DNA of 64,000 bases from positions 78,104,895 to 78,168,894 of the forward strand of contig OY294044.1 in the NCBI GenBank assembly GCA_958510825.1. Reading direction: 5' to 3'. The stretch comes from Brachypterus glaber. Lineage: Eukaryota; Arthropoda; Insecta; Coleoptera; Kateretidae. A program made the translations under genes and the position numbers. The notes beneath the pieces are model-generated. The model searched no databases. It was given only the letters and a program-made list of their open reading frames with translations, and was not told the DNA's origin. Within the stretch, counting starts at the first letter, position 1. The number at the start of each line of letters is the position of its first letter. Below are positions 12,114 to 25,021 of the stretch, piece after piece.

Positions 12114-13026
12114 AATTTATTTGATTTTAACAAAGAAAACCTTTAAAAAAAACATTGTTTGTACTTAAAATTTATCGTCTTCGTCCATTTTTTCGAACTG
12201 ACTTTTGTGTCAACCATATAAAAAAACAATTAAAATCGCGATAGCCGTGAAACTGACTTATCGCAATTCATATGCATCTTGATTAAATTACGAAAAGTCG
12301 TGCAAAAAATAGTGTATATACCTCAGGACTAAACGTGGCTGTTTTATTCCATTGTATTTCTGTTTCCCTCGCTCGCTACGCTCGCTCAGGAAACAATCAT
12401 GCAGCGGGACTAAAACAGCCAGTTTAGTCCCTTGGTATATAAATAACTGTTTTGCATGACCAAAACTAAAACTTAATTCTACGCTTTTATTTTCGGGACT
12501 AAACTTGCCGTTTTTCTCCCAAGGGAAAAAAATCACGGCTACCTTGATAATATTAAAATATACTTACTACCTATGTGCTTTACTGGTACAAAAATTAGGT
12601 TTGGTGATGTTTTGTAATAAATTAGCGATTCAACCCAATTTATTTGATTTTAACAAAGAAAACCTTTAAAAATAACATTGTTAAATTACTTAAAATTTAT
12701 CATCTTCGTCCATTTTTTCGAACTGACCTTTGTATCAACCATATTAAAAAACAAATGAAATCGCGATAGCCGTAAAACTGACTTTTCGCAATTCACAGGC
12801 ATCTTGATTAAATTACGAAAATAAAACACCAGATTTTAGACGCATGGTTTTTAATTTTAATTTTATCTACCTACATACATAAATTATGTTTGGCCCTGCA
12901 AAAAATAGTGTATATACCTCAGGACTAAACGTGGCTGTTTTAGTTCCTAGGATTTCTGTTTCCCTCGCTCGCTACGCTCATGCAGCTAGACTAAAACAGC
13001 CAGTTTTGTCCCTTGGTATAAAAAAA
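12114..13026. repeat. Two-copy direct duplication in the Hmx intron
   Basis: A segment starting aatttatttgattttaacaa at 12114 recurs at 12637 and stays alignable for about 190 bp ('cgtccattttttcgaactga', 'gcgatagccgt', 'catcttgattaaattacgaa'). Each copy is followed by a palindrome: 12303-12447 and 12899-13026, both starting aaaaaatagtgtatatacct and ending ccttggtata. The second copy has about 70 extra bases before its palindrome. Each palindrome has arms built on ggactaaacgtggctgttt and a core tcgctcgctacgctc. Confidence 0.8.
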
Positions 13027-13262
13027 ACTATTTAAATGGTTTCTTTATAAAACTGTCTATAGGTTATTTTTGAATAGTTTTCCATTATACTAACAGTAAT
13101 TGCAGCAAATTGCAGTGCACTTCTAAAGTTTCAAATCTGTATTTAAAATAAAGGCGTAATCGACTTAAATCCGTGGCAAAAACTATTACAACCGATGCAA
13201 TTTTATTGTTTGCGATTGGTTTTTTAAATACGTATTTTACACTGTAAAAACTATCGAGTTTT

Positions 13263-13420
13263 TTAGAAAAAATAGTATATTGTTTTACTAAGAGGAGAAG
13301 TGAAGCTTTTTTTTTACTAGTCTGTAGTATTTACGGACGACGCGAAGCGGTATCCGGAAACTACAGACGAGTAAAAAAAGCACTTTTTCTCTGAGTGAAA
13401 CATACTATTTTTTCTTCAAG
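13263..13420. repeat. Imperfect palindrome with 'aaaaaatagta' ends and GC core
   Basis: Begins agaaaaaatagtatattgtt and closes with 'aaacatactattttttc'. The inner arms pair 'ttactagtctgtagt' with 'actacagacgagtaa'. The centre contains 'gacgcgaagcggtatcc'. It has the architecture of the palindromes at 12303 and 12899 but different arm sequence. Confidence 0.65.
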
Positions 13421-13740
13421 CATCCTATATATTTTTTTAAATATTAATTTTTGCATTTAATTAATTAATTAATAAATTATGTTTTTTTTATTAAAATAGG
13501 CCAATAAAACCCTTTCGAAATAAAGTTAAACCTTCCTTAGTTCATTTAAAATTTTTTTCGTAGGGTAAATCGTACACTTTTCGCGATTTCGATGGTAACT
13601 TGTCTAATGTAGCATTTGCAATTTCGGAGAGATTTGTAGGTGTATAAACCATATATTCTTCTTCAATCATTTTTAATCAATTTCACACAAGGTTTTTGCA
13701 CAGAAAAAGTCAACCACCTGTTTATATAATAAACAAACAA

Positions 13741-13947
13741 GTCAAAGAGTGCTGCCGCCAGTGGTGGTTTTGCTAACTAACTTTTTTTTACGGCGTACAA
13801 CAATGAACTCATTTTTTACTGTAAAAAAAATAGATGCTGTCATCAAAGTCAAAGAGTGCTATCGCCAGTGGTGGCTTTGCTAACTAACTTTTTTTTATGG
13901 CGTACAACAATGAACTCATTTTTTTACTGTAAAAAAAATAGATGATT
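13741..13947. repeat. Tandem duplication, period 107 bp
   Basis: 'gtcaaagagtgctgccgcca' at 13741 recurs with one change at 13848, and the copies stay alignable through 'ggcgtacaacaatgaactca' and 'tactgtaaaaaaaatagatg'. Only a few substitutions separate them, so the duplication is fairly recent. Lies within the Hmx intron. Confidence 0.85.
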
Positions 13948-16040
13948 TCTAACTAGTGTGTTTAGTTATAAAATATGAACATTTTAGTACGCTTGAAGAA
14001 AAAATATTTTAAAACATTCACATTGATACTAATATTTTTAAATATTTTTGCAAAGAATAATTAGAAATTTAAAACTCTTACGCAGAACATGTCAAAAAAT
14101 ATAACTTGATATGACCAAAATATTACTTAAATTGGTAATTAGTATAAATTTTTAGTAATTAATTATTGATTTAAATAATATTTTGACCAGTAAGACTAAA
14201 TAGTTTGCAGTGGTTTTATATTCAAGTTGCTTTTGACCTTTTCTTATAAGTGCGGTCCAAAACTCACCTTAACTTTTGAACGAGTTAAGATATCGACTTA
14301 AATTTAGAACACATAAATAAGACAACTTAAACTAACTTTAAGATTGTCATTTTTCAATTTTTTTTTTGCTACAAAATATGATTTCTTAAGGATTTTTTTG
14401 TGAAATTTTAATTATATTATTTAAAATTAGTTTAGAATTATAATTTTCGTGTATTTGAGATTAACCATTTTTCAAAAATTGTTTGATTTGTTTTTTAATT
14501 TAGCTAAAATTTACAGTTTTAACCCTATTTTAAACCCCCAAAAAATAAAAATATATATCTCGAAATAATAAAAAATATATGTGTGTATAGTATAGATAAT
14601 TCAATAAGAAGCTTTTAAATAATGTATAACAAAAGGCACATTAGGGTGGATTATAATTAAGTTAAACCCCTAAGACTTAGGGCCTAAGTTCTTATACCTA
14701 TGCCCATATTACTTCTTATTTAAAGATGGCCTTTTCCTTTCGTATAAGAAATTACTAATTTATCAGTAGTATAGTTGTACAATTTAAGCTATCGATATCA
14801 GAATTTAAAAAAAAATGTACATTTTAGGCCGTAAGTGTAAAATAATATAATATAATTTAATTTTTTTTTGTTATTACGTTGTCATCATGTGAACTTAAGG
14901 ATTAATTTAAGTGTAAATTTAAAGATTTAGTTAAATCATATAAATTTTATCTTAACTCTAATTTAACCCCCATTTTTTACAGTGTATATAGTTATTTACT
15001 CAGAAACAGAGTTATTTTACGGCTTCAGGACGATTAGACTGAAAACTTAACGTGGGGCTTCGTGAAACCGTTGTCGTGCCGTTTTCAATAAACCTACGAA
15101 TTTAATACCCTCGAATCTGCCACTTTAAAGACTATTACAGTCACCCAAATACATGTTAAGCCGGAAAGTGGGTCTTCCTTAATAAATAAGAAAATATTGG
15201 AATATTTAATTTAATTGATTAGTCATTAAAAGTGGTCGGATCGAAGTATTCATTTAACAGGGGTTCGCAAAAATAAGAATTTTAAAAAACGAATTTTTAA
15301 TGGGTATATTTACTACTAGCTAATTATCAGTATTTAAATATACATTTTGTCTTTGCCACTAGGTTGCGTCACGTGAGTTAAAATGGCTGAACGATATAAT
15401 TCCTATATTATATAGTTCCGGAGACGAGCTGTGACAGGTGGACTGACAGACGGACATCCAAGCGATCCTATAACGGTTCAGTTTTACGTTTAAAAAAACA
15501 TCCAAAACTTTCAAGACTCTCTACATTTTGCAGGGTTGATTGACCTTAGCATTACGCGTTGAAATATCATTACGGTAGGCTAGACAAGTTTTTCACATTG
15601 GCAATGATTCATTATTTCCATAACATAATTGTGTGTACAGAACTTACTTAAAACTTTTAATTTAGGTGGGTGAGCGAATTATTGTCATGTTAAGACGTTT
15701 TTCAGAACGTCGTATTTCAAAAAAGACAACTTTACAGGAATGAGAAGTAACTCTTTCTCGCATTATTCATAGGTTGAAAATGTACTTTTTTAATATAAAC
15801 TTAATACATTTTTAATGATTATATGATACGATATTTTGATCCTCAAAATTAATAATTTTTTTCTAATATACGAGCTTTGAAACATTATTATATTAATATT
15901 TTAACAAAATATAATTAATATTATAATAATATTATTAATTATTGAAACATTTAAACTTCAAAAAGTTTTATAACATGCGCATAAAATGCCAAAAAAAGCG
16001 TCGCCAAATGCAAAAAGTGCGTTCCAAAATAGTCAGTTAA

Positions 16041-16147
16041 CTAGATAAGAGATACGAGGTTTAAAAATTTATTAATTTAAAATCATCTAAGATACTAGAT
16101 AAGAGATACGAGGTTTAAAAATTTATTAATTTATAATCATCTAAGAT
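16041..16147. repeat. Tandem duplication, period 54 bp
   Basis: 'ctagataagagatacgaggt' begins at 16041 and again at 16095; the two units differ at only one or two positions. Within the Hmx intron. Confidence 0.85.
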
Positions 16148-16419
16148 TACTATTTGGCTTATACGCCCCGTTTTGAAAATATGATTTTCTTAATTTTTTT
16201 CAAAATTTTTGAATTTCTCGAAATCGTGACATTGAAGTGCAATAACTCAAAAACTATTTAATCTAGAGAACTGCGATTACTTTACTTTCTTTGTTACTTT
16301 CTTGTTGTTTTTTGTTTTTGTCATTTTTTTGTTGTCAACTACTTCGCATGGCAATATTAGAAATAGAGCTGCTTGGACAATCTCAAAAAATACCTTTTCG
16401 CTTTTTTATTAAGCGAAAC

Positions 16420-16600
16420 ATAATATGGGCCAAAAACGTGCATGTTTGTGCCTACCTTATTTTGTTCCTGCTCTGCAATAATCGATGCTATCCAACTTGC
16501 GACAATCAGCAAAATTTTACAAGTTTTTATAGTGGAAGAGCACGAAACACGAACTGCGTTTTTGTGTACTCCATTACCAACTGGATATTGGCTCACCCAC
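16420..16600. repeat. Fragment of a dispersed repeat also present near 38030-38160
   Basis: 'gtgcctaccttatt', 'aataatcgatgctat', 'cttgcgaca' and 'ccattaccaactggat' occur here and, in inverse orientation, at 38030-38140. Both copies give short open frames (for example CAYLILFLLCNNRCYPTCDN on +). The conserved words extend outside any one frame, so coding status is unclear. I cannot assign a family. Confidence 0.6.
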
Positions 16601-17212
16601 CCTACTAGGTGTATAAAAAGTAAGATAACTTAATCAAGAGGTGAGAACTTATTTCTTGATCAAGAGTATCAACTCTTGACGATGTGACTCTTGTCTTAAT
16701 TTTTTCTCGAAATTAAGACAAGGCAAGAAATCGAGATTCTCGTGAAAGCTTAAAAAAGGATATGTTCCTATGACAGCTATTGTTTAGTATTGTTTAGTAA
16801 CTGAACTTTAGTTGCAATTAAAGTATGGTAAAACTTTTACAATTATCTTTGGATAAAAGCTTTTAAAAGTTAATGAAACTAATTGTAAAATGTGGTTTTA
16901 TTTATTTTTATAATTCGCGTGCAAGTTTCAAAGGTTAAAGTATAGGGGGAAATACCCATGAAAAGGACACTTTTTTTAAACGGCTGCCAAATTTTATTTT
17001 TAATCTTTTATACGTATTTTGTACGTATTTTTTTTTTTAGTTTATGGTCCGCATTTTTGTAAGCTACGAGCTATTTATTTATATATTTGTTTATACTGTT
17101 TTTTTTTTTGTAGTAATATGCTTATGATAATATCATTGTGAATAAAACAATTTTCCATGCCCAAAATCCGTTTTTGGCTAAGTTATGTTAATAATTGACT
17201 AACTTAAATTAA

Positions 17213-18055
<843 letters not shown>

Positions 18056-19330
18056 GATAGTTTTTAAAGATATTTGTTGAATGGGTTTTTGTGCAAACAT
18101 TTTTGTATTGTATATTTATTTATAATAGTCTAGTCGTCGCAAAATAATTTATGAAAAGTCTGACCAAATGAATTACAAAAATAAAATGTAAATAAGTAAA
18201 GCGCTACATACATACATGTATTAGAGCGGACAGAAAAAAAATACTTTTTTATGCTGCCAGGGACTTCTAAGTGCTTAGTTACTGAAATATATTAACAGAA
18301 AAAGAAATAGGTCCCTGAGAACATAAGCCTGCAGTTTCCCTTCAAAGATTAAATTCATAATTATTATATATTATTTATATATTTTTTAATTGACCAGCAA
18401 AAAACTTCAAAATATATTGTCATGAAAAAAAAAATCACAAAATTAACTAAAATTGAGGAGTAAGTAACACTATGAAAGTAACAAAACAATATCAGTCCAG
18501 GAATAAATACTTATACGACTTGCAGTTGGCAACATCTAGTGCTTTTTATTTAGTATAAAAATTCTGTCCTAACTAAATAGGTATTTATTTAATAAACAAT
18601 GGGGAAAAGTGGCCCAAAATGATCCCTGCGAATAAAATTATTAATCCGTTCAGTTACGCTCTTTGCTAAATGGGAATTTTCATTTGAACAAAAATTGAAA
18701 TATTAAAAAATCAAAGTCAATCTTTTTTTCGTTTTTTTCGTTTTTTTTAATTTTTAAAGTTATTTTCAATGTTCCATAGTGCTAAATACTTTTTTTAGAT
18801 AGCCTTTTCATTATAGTACCCCCGAGCAATCAAAAACTTACTCAACGTATAGAAATTTTCCAAAATTTAAATAAATGTCAAGAAAAAATGTGTCCAACGG
18901 TATGACTGAAAGGGTAAAACCTCTATAAGTTTATGTAATTTAAGATTTTTAAATCATTTTACTCTGATTAGATTATTATTTATAATTTTTTGTGGAACAG
19001 TCAAACGAAATATTAATTTTTGCTTTAATGTATATATTATTTATTTACCATAGAAAAAATTGACTTCCGCATACGGTGTGCAAATATTTAGGATTTAGGA
19101 TTGTAACACAAATATTTTATGCCAACCTAGATTTCTAATTAAAAAAAAAGACCAAGCAACACCTTGGCAGCTATACTAGTTTCCAGTATTGTGCCATTAC
19201 TTTGTAAAATTTATTTTGATTCACTTTTATTTACTAGAAAAAGTTATTTCACAATTATTATAAACTACATGATATTTATTTTAATTTTTACAATATAAAG
19301 ATTATTTGTATTGTTTCTTAAAATAGGTAA
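18056..19330 (+). other. Hmx 3' untranslated/downstream region
   Basis: No coding potential after the TGA. AATAAA hexamers lie at 18180-18185, 18591-18596 and 18631-18636, any of which could be the poly(A) signal. The region has few of the inverted repeats found elsewhere, as expected if part of it is transcribed UTR. The true transcript end cannot be set from sequence alone. Confidence 0.5.
18180..18185 (+). promoter_or_regulatory. Candidate poly(A) signal of Hmx
   Basis: First canonical AATAAA after the Hmx stop, 125 bases downstream. Later hexamers at 18591 and 18631 are alternatives. AATAAA is common in sequence this AT-rich, so confidence is limited. Confidence 0.35.
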
Positions 19331-19339
19331 TATACCATA

Positions 19340-19885
19340 AATCGGGGTTAAGTGAAGTACTGAGATATGAATTAAATATTCGTTCACCAAAAGTTTCTTG
19401 CGCAAACTCGAAGCTAATGAGTTCTACTCGGCCAAACCACTTCCGATCAATCAGTCTGACAGCAGAGTTCTTATTAAATCGAGCCAGAGATGAGATTTTT
19501 TTTTTAGCATCGATTATTTTTTTCTGGGCGCGTCAAACTGTTTGTTCAATCGGGATGTTGCATACTCTTAGACTCATTTAAACTAATGTATTTTTAGAGT
19601 CCATGTTAACTGATATCAGCCAATTAATGTTTGACCCTACCCAGTCATATTTTACGCTTGATTTAGCCACACCCACACGGCAATTGTAGCAAAAAATATA
19701 TACTGGACCGGCTTTATTTGTTTTATTTGTGTTCTGTGAATCGAGCTATATAGGATAAATATGTATTTAATATATTAAAATTTAATTATGTCCCTGTCTC
19801 ACAATTTGTTTTAAATATAAATATTCTACTATAAATGTGGCGGCAACTATACCCCCAGTGATTCACTTAACTCCCCTTGACGGTG
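19340..19885. repeat. MITE-like element with cggggttaagtgaa ends
   Basis: 'atcggggttaagtgaagtac' near 19341 is answered by 'gattcacttaactccccttg' plus 'acggtg' near 19860-19883. The ends resemble those of the mariner-like MITE at 56843-57077 (ccgtcaagtggggtgacttc). Only the last 20-30 bases pair. Lies downstream of Hmx. Confidence 0.45.
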
Positions 19886-20045
19886 TTTTAAGCAAAAATT
19901 TGTATATTATCACCAAAAGATTGTAAAAATTATGACGAATATGGTTCGAAAAATCATTTTGTTATCGATTATAATTATATGAATATTTTTTATTTCTGGA
20001 CCGTAGACATCATAATTTCAACCAGATAAACTAGGAGGTTTTATG

Positions 20046-20346
20046 CAATGATTTAGAGGAAAGGTCATAAAAATTTTTGGTTTCACCTTGATGTCAGACA
20101 TTATCTTTTTTTCTTACTCACACTCATAATGTCTCTGTGACATGCGCCATTTTGTACGCTATTTTTAAATCGTAAAACCGTTAAAATTAGTAATTTCTAG
20201 GGATCTTTTGTTGTAGTTGTTTCTATACCCAATCCCAATCTGGCAGTTTAAATTACGCGCAACAAATTAGGTTCAAAATGGATGCCAACTATATTAGTCA
20301 GTCGCGCAGACTTGAAGCCTTATCCTTTTCTCTAAATCATTGGTTT
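20046..20346. repeat. MITE-like element, about 300 bp
   Basis: 'caatgatttagaggaaagg' near 20047 pairs with 'ccttttctctaaatcattg' near 20323, and 'ggttttatg' lies outside each. No ORF. Family unknown. Confidence 0.5.
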
Positions 20347-20869
20347 TATGATAAACAAGCCATGATAATTAGGCATCTAGGTTTGTTTAATAAATGTGGA
20401 TTGTAGAGAAACTACTAAATGAGAACCTAACAAAAAATACATTGTGTATTTTTGCAAAGGTTTTCCTTTTGGAATAAAGAACGCTTTGTCTGTATATATT
20501 GTGTTTATATAAATTATTATGTATATCCCTTGTAGCTATTTTGTATATAACTTATAAAATAACAACTCAGTATGTAACCGCTACCGCAGTTACCTTAAAT
20601 ATGCCAAAAAATAATTAGATAATACTTAAATAAATGTATAATTGTGTAGTATGAAAAAATCGTTGTTACCATAAAAAAATGGAATATAAAAATTATACTG
20701 TTTTTTATTTATTTCTCCATATTAGGGTCCTTAATTTTTAAGAAATTCCTTAAGAATACTTATTATACACCTCGGTGCCAGCCAAAAACGTAACATTCGG
20801 GTACAGAGTGACCCAGAATATCCTCGTCATTTTTCTCGGAAATGGTAAAGGATATTAAAAAAGATTCAA

Positions 20870-21475
20870 GAACCATGTTTTATATAAAGTAGACAGCTAC
20901 AGCCAAAAATTTATATATACTATTACATACATGTGCTTTATAAAAAAATTACCCATATTTTTTTATTTCCAGTGGTGTGGAATCTGGGGTGTTTAATGTT
21001 GCACATGTCAAAGTAAATATATCATCGTCTGATACCCTTAACTAGACTGCTTTTCTCAACGTTTTTTTAGCGATATAAATAAATTTGACAATAAAAGACC
21101 TCCCTGATCCCTAATTTGATTCAAAACCACACACACAGTAGAAAAGTTTTATTATAAAGCTGGTAAAAACATAAAATTTTACAGTGCTTTACCAGGGGGT
21201 CGGAGGGTGCAAAAAAAGATTATTTTCGGTTGAAAAAAAAATAAGTATTTGGGACATTTTTTATTGTCAAATTTGTTTAAATCGCTAAAAAAAACCTTGA
21301 GAAAAATAGTCTGGTTAAAGGTATCACACAATTTTATGATATATTTATTTTGACATGCGAAACGTTAACCCCCCCAGACTCCCCATCACTGCAGATAAAA
21401 AAATATATGTATTTTTTTATGTATTACATATATAAATTTTTGGCTGTATCTGTATTTATATAAAATTTTAATGAA
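20870..21475. repeat. Fold-back element with arms of about 280 bp
   Basis: The left arm carries 'acagccaaaaatttatatat', 'gtcaaagtaaatatatcat', 'gataccctta' and 'agcgatataaataaatttga' in order. The right arm has each in inverse orientation and reverse order, ending in 'atatataaatttttggctgt'. The loop is short, around 21150-21230. Any ORF inside is incidental. Confidence 0.75.
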
Positions 21476-21879
21476 ATATATCGAAAAAACCTGAAAAAAG
21501 TGCCATATTTTAAGTTTGTAAAACTGTAACAAATTAACTAGGGTAGATATATAAAATCTGCAAGTTATGGCATAAACCATTTTTATTTAAAAATATTTCC
21601 ATATAATTAATTTTTTCTGACATCATGCGGATTTTTTTTTGCCTTAAGTGCATACAAAAAAAAACCAATGTACGCTATATCTCAATATTTTGAGGGTCAA
21701 TAATTGTTTTCATTGCCATATTGGTTTTCAGCACCCCAAAATACGCAGAAAAAATATAGTTTGGTTTATAAAAAACTAACTTTATTTTTTTTATGGTCCT
21801 GTGTCATTCATTGTTTAAAAAGTGGTTTACCATGCGGAAAAAATATAAAGGTCGCCATAGGCAGGGGCGCCTACAAGAT

Positions 21880-22886
21880 TTTTGATGGGGGGGGGCAAGC
21901 CTATTCGGATTTACAACAATATTAATAAAAAGTTTTTGTCAAATCAGCAACAAGGGCGTACCTAGACTTTTTTCCTGCGCGGGTGTATTATGATGTGGCA
22001 TCATCATTTTGAATGCTCAACACATATGATAATTTTTTTAAAAAAGTTTTACATGTCCCAGATAATTCAGACCATTTCGAATGCTCAACACATAATAATT
22101 AATGCCGCGGGGGTAATTTAATAAATTTTAAAGTTTTACAGGCCCAGCTAATTCAGAATTTCATATGCAAATTATTGTTTTAAAATCTAAATATTAATTA
22201 TTATTATTGTGATATGACAATACTGGTAATCAAGCGCCTCAAGCATTTTTTTAAATTTACCTCGGAATTTAAAAACAAAATTATTTTATAAAACCTTAAA
22301 TAGTAAGAGAAAACCCCTTAAAATTTTAGAAACAGTATTTAGAGCCACAGGCCAATTTTTTTAGGATCTCGCATTTTCCAGACACAAGTGTGCAAAATGT
22401 TTTATAAAGTCTAATAATTAAAATTGTGGTATCGCCTTAAGGACAGGCCAGTTTAGCACCGCAGGTGAAAACTTTTACTATTTTCAAGAACACGTATTTT
22501 CCAAACACCCTTGAAAATCAAATTATTTCATAAAACCTTTTAAATTAAAGTTTTAACTAAAACTTTTGGCCGACGGCCGGCAGGTACGAAAGTTTTTTCG
22601 TGACTGCAAGAATGTGACTTCATTATTTTAAACTATTTGTAAAATATTTTATATAAAGTTTACCATAGATTTAAGTTTGGTATCCATCTATCACCTTGGA
22701 TTTTTTTTAAACAAAACGGTATAATATATATATCCTCCCAGTTTGGTGATGACCTTTTTTTTAGTCGTAAAATTTTTGGCAGGCGACCCCTCAAGTGGTA
22801 ATGAGCTTTTTATAGTCGCCAACTTTTTTGAAGAGAGTAACCTCTTCTTTAGAGGTGATGAGCTTTTTTATCACTTTTTTTTAGTC
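21880..22886. repeat. Repeat family with 'caggggcgcc' head and divergent tandem units
   Basis: The head 'caggggcgcctacaagattt' plus 'ttgatggggggg' is followed by several units of roughly 110 bp. Each has a 'gccacagg/ccgcagg'-like word, a 'cattttccaaacac'-like word and 'attttataaaac'. The same head and units occur at 63331-64000. The array runs into the assembly gap at 22887, which may mark a collapsed or unresolved repeat. CAGGGGC-type ends are common in hAT-like elements, but no target duplication is identified here. Confidence 0.6.
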
Positions 22887-23086
22887 NNNNNNNNNNNNNN
22901 NNNNNNNNNNNNNNNNNNNNNNNNNNNNNNNNNNNNNNNNNNNNNNNNNNNNNNNNNNNNNNNNNNNNNNNNNNNNNNNNNNNNNNNNNNNNNNNNNNNN
23001 NNNNNNNNNNNNNNNNNNNNNNNNNNNNNNNNNNNNNNNNNNNNNNNNNNNNNNNNNNNNNNNNNNNNNNNNNNNNNNNNNNNNNN
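22887..23086. other. Assembly gap, 200 N
   Basis: Exactly 200 N, a conventional placeholder length rather than a measured one. ORFs spanning it are artefacts. Confidence 0.99.
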
Positions 23087-23137
23087 GTAAGTTTTCAAAA
23101 TATATTATGTAAAATTTTATTAGAAAATATATGAAAA

Positions 23138-23564
23138 GGGAACGTTCAAGTATTACGTAACGTAAAATTTGGACATTTCTAAATCCTCCCCCATGTAACG
23201 GGGTGTAACATTTAAAAGACACCCCCCCCCCCTCCAAACGAAACACTTTTTTCTACAAAAAGTAAAGAAATTGAAAGGAAATTTTGCTTTAAGGTTTGAA
23301 CCGGTTTTCAACCGGGTATTGCTTCCGTATTTTAACCAAAAACCGGTCTGAGGTAATTTCCGCAACCGTTCAACCCAAAACCGGTTATTGCCTATGGTTT
23401 TTCATCTCTATTATTTTTTGTTTGGAGGATTTAGTGAACCCCGTATGGAATAGAATTTGCAACGAATTCGTATCTTAGGCCTAGATCATTGTTAAAAACG
23501 TGATCCAATAAACATTTTGTAAGTTTATAATTTTTTAAGTGTTACGTAATACTTGAACGTTTCC
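23138..23564. mobile_element. Complete MITE of the 'gaacgttcaagtattacgtaa' family, about 430 bp
   Basis: Starts gggaacgttcaagtattacg and ends with the inverse, cgtaatacttgaacgtttcc. The interior has a poly-C block, 'aaaccggtctgaggtaattt', 'aaaaccggttattg' and 'gatcattgttaaaaacgtga'. Other copies: 54597-55063 (complete, other orientation); 6560-6775, 58600-58830 and the end at 37144 (partial); and a terminus at 5728. This is the most abundant recognisable MITE in the window. Confidence 0.8.
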
Positions 23565-24189
23565 TAAATTACATGAATAAAAAACTTCATTATCAGAAGA
23601 ATTTGCCGCCCCTTAAAATTTTCCAAACTGGCAAATTGTCTTTCCAAACTGCCATCTAGAAAAAAGTGGCATCCAAAAAAAAAAACGCCAGAAGAAGCAA
23701 AGTTTTCAAAAAAAGAAAAAAAAATCGATAAAATCTTACCTTAAGTACCAAAATATCCATTTACAGTAATTGAAGTTATATTCAATAGGTTTAATTAGCC
23801 TGAACGGGGAAAGAGAGACCCTGCGGTGAGCCCGACTGGTGTAAACCAAACGGTGAACCCTTTGAGCTATTTTCTCCCCGGGTTAAATAACAAATTAAGG
23901 GGTAACAGTTATGATAAACTACTATAAATTACACGGCACAACAGAAAAAAAAAATCTGGCATCGGACCAATTTTTTTAAATCAATTTCGGGTAGATCAGG
24001 ATTTTTCTATACTGACCTAAAGTTGTTAATTTACACTATTTTATAAGGCCTTTTTCCCCAAAAATCTAGCATTGAAGCAAGCCTTTGTGACATTAAAGAA
24101 GTTTTTTAAGTCAGTTTATAAGATATAAAAACAAAAGGAAAGAAGGCGTATGCTGGCAGAATAATGCTGGGCTCTTAAACATGACCAGT

Positions 24190-24600
24190 AGTCGGCGAAT
24201 TTCCAGTACTCGCATAGGCTCCGCGTCAACTCTAGCGTTGAGGCGTGTTTTAAATATTTACATTTTTATTTCTTTTTATCTTGATTTTTTTATGATTCCA
24301 ATTAAACGAGTAAGGTGGGAAAAAAAGTTATCGACAAATAAAAATTAAAAACTTTCGTATTCTTAAAAGATAAAAATCGAATGTCGTTTTTTTCGTTGAA
24401 AAACACCGATATGTATACGTAAGTATAGTTAATATGTATAGTTAATATTGTTGTGGGTAACAAATTAGTCGTCAAATGTTTCGATTTATATAAATTTCCC
24501 TCATAATTCGGCAAAATTATATCCGTAAGCCTATGTTTTTGTGTTTATTTTCAACGTTGATGAGTCATAACTGAGTTTACGCCGAATACTGAACATGACA
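24190..24600 (+). repeat. Dispersed repeat containing 'gcgtcaactctagcgttgag'
   Basis: 'cggcgaatttccagtactcg', 'cataggctccgcgtc', the stretch through 'atatttacatttttattt', then 'tttttcgttgaaaaacaccg', 'acaaattagtc' and 'ttataaatttccctcataat' recur inverted at 41880-42175. A third copy starts near 55926 and is cut by the gap at 55961. Family unknown; the ORF over it is not convincing. Confidence 0.7.
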
Positions 24601-24698
24601 CAAACGTAACCCAGTACAGTAGGGAAATAAAAAGAGCTAAAAAAGGAAATTAATTATGGACCAGGCGGTATCTGTTTTAAGTTGGGTCAATCGGTTTG

Positions 24699-24702
<4 letters not shown>

Positions 24703-24772
<70 letters not shown>
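24703..24772. repeat. (AT)n microsatellite, about 70 bp
   Basis: Uninterrupted AT dinucleotide run. Confidence 0.95.
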
Positions 24773-24775
<3 letters not shown>

Positions 24776-24937
24776 CTTTTATTTAACAAAATGTTGCAAA
24801 ATCGAAAAGAAATTAATTTTTTTTCTCCTTTTCGTTCATATATCTCTGGAACTATTCATTTCAGATAAATATTGAAGAGGAAATAAAGTTTTGCAATTGA
24901 ATTTTATACATGATAAAATTGGTTGCAAATAGAAACA

Positions 24938-25003
<66 letters not shown>

Positions 25004-25021
25004 TATATTATTATTATTATT
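24938..25021. repeat. (ATT)n microsatellite
   Basis: Trinucleotide run with one interruption ('tttatatta') near 25001-25010. A similar run lies at about 39128-39178. Confidence 0.95.

Noticed and set aside
22743..23246. ORFs spanning the N run
   Set aside because: They consist mainly of unknown residues; same for 55854-56255.
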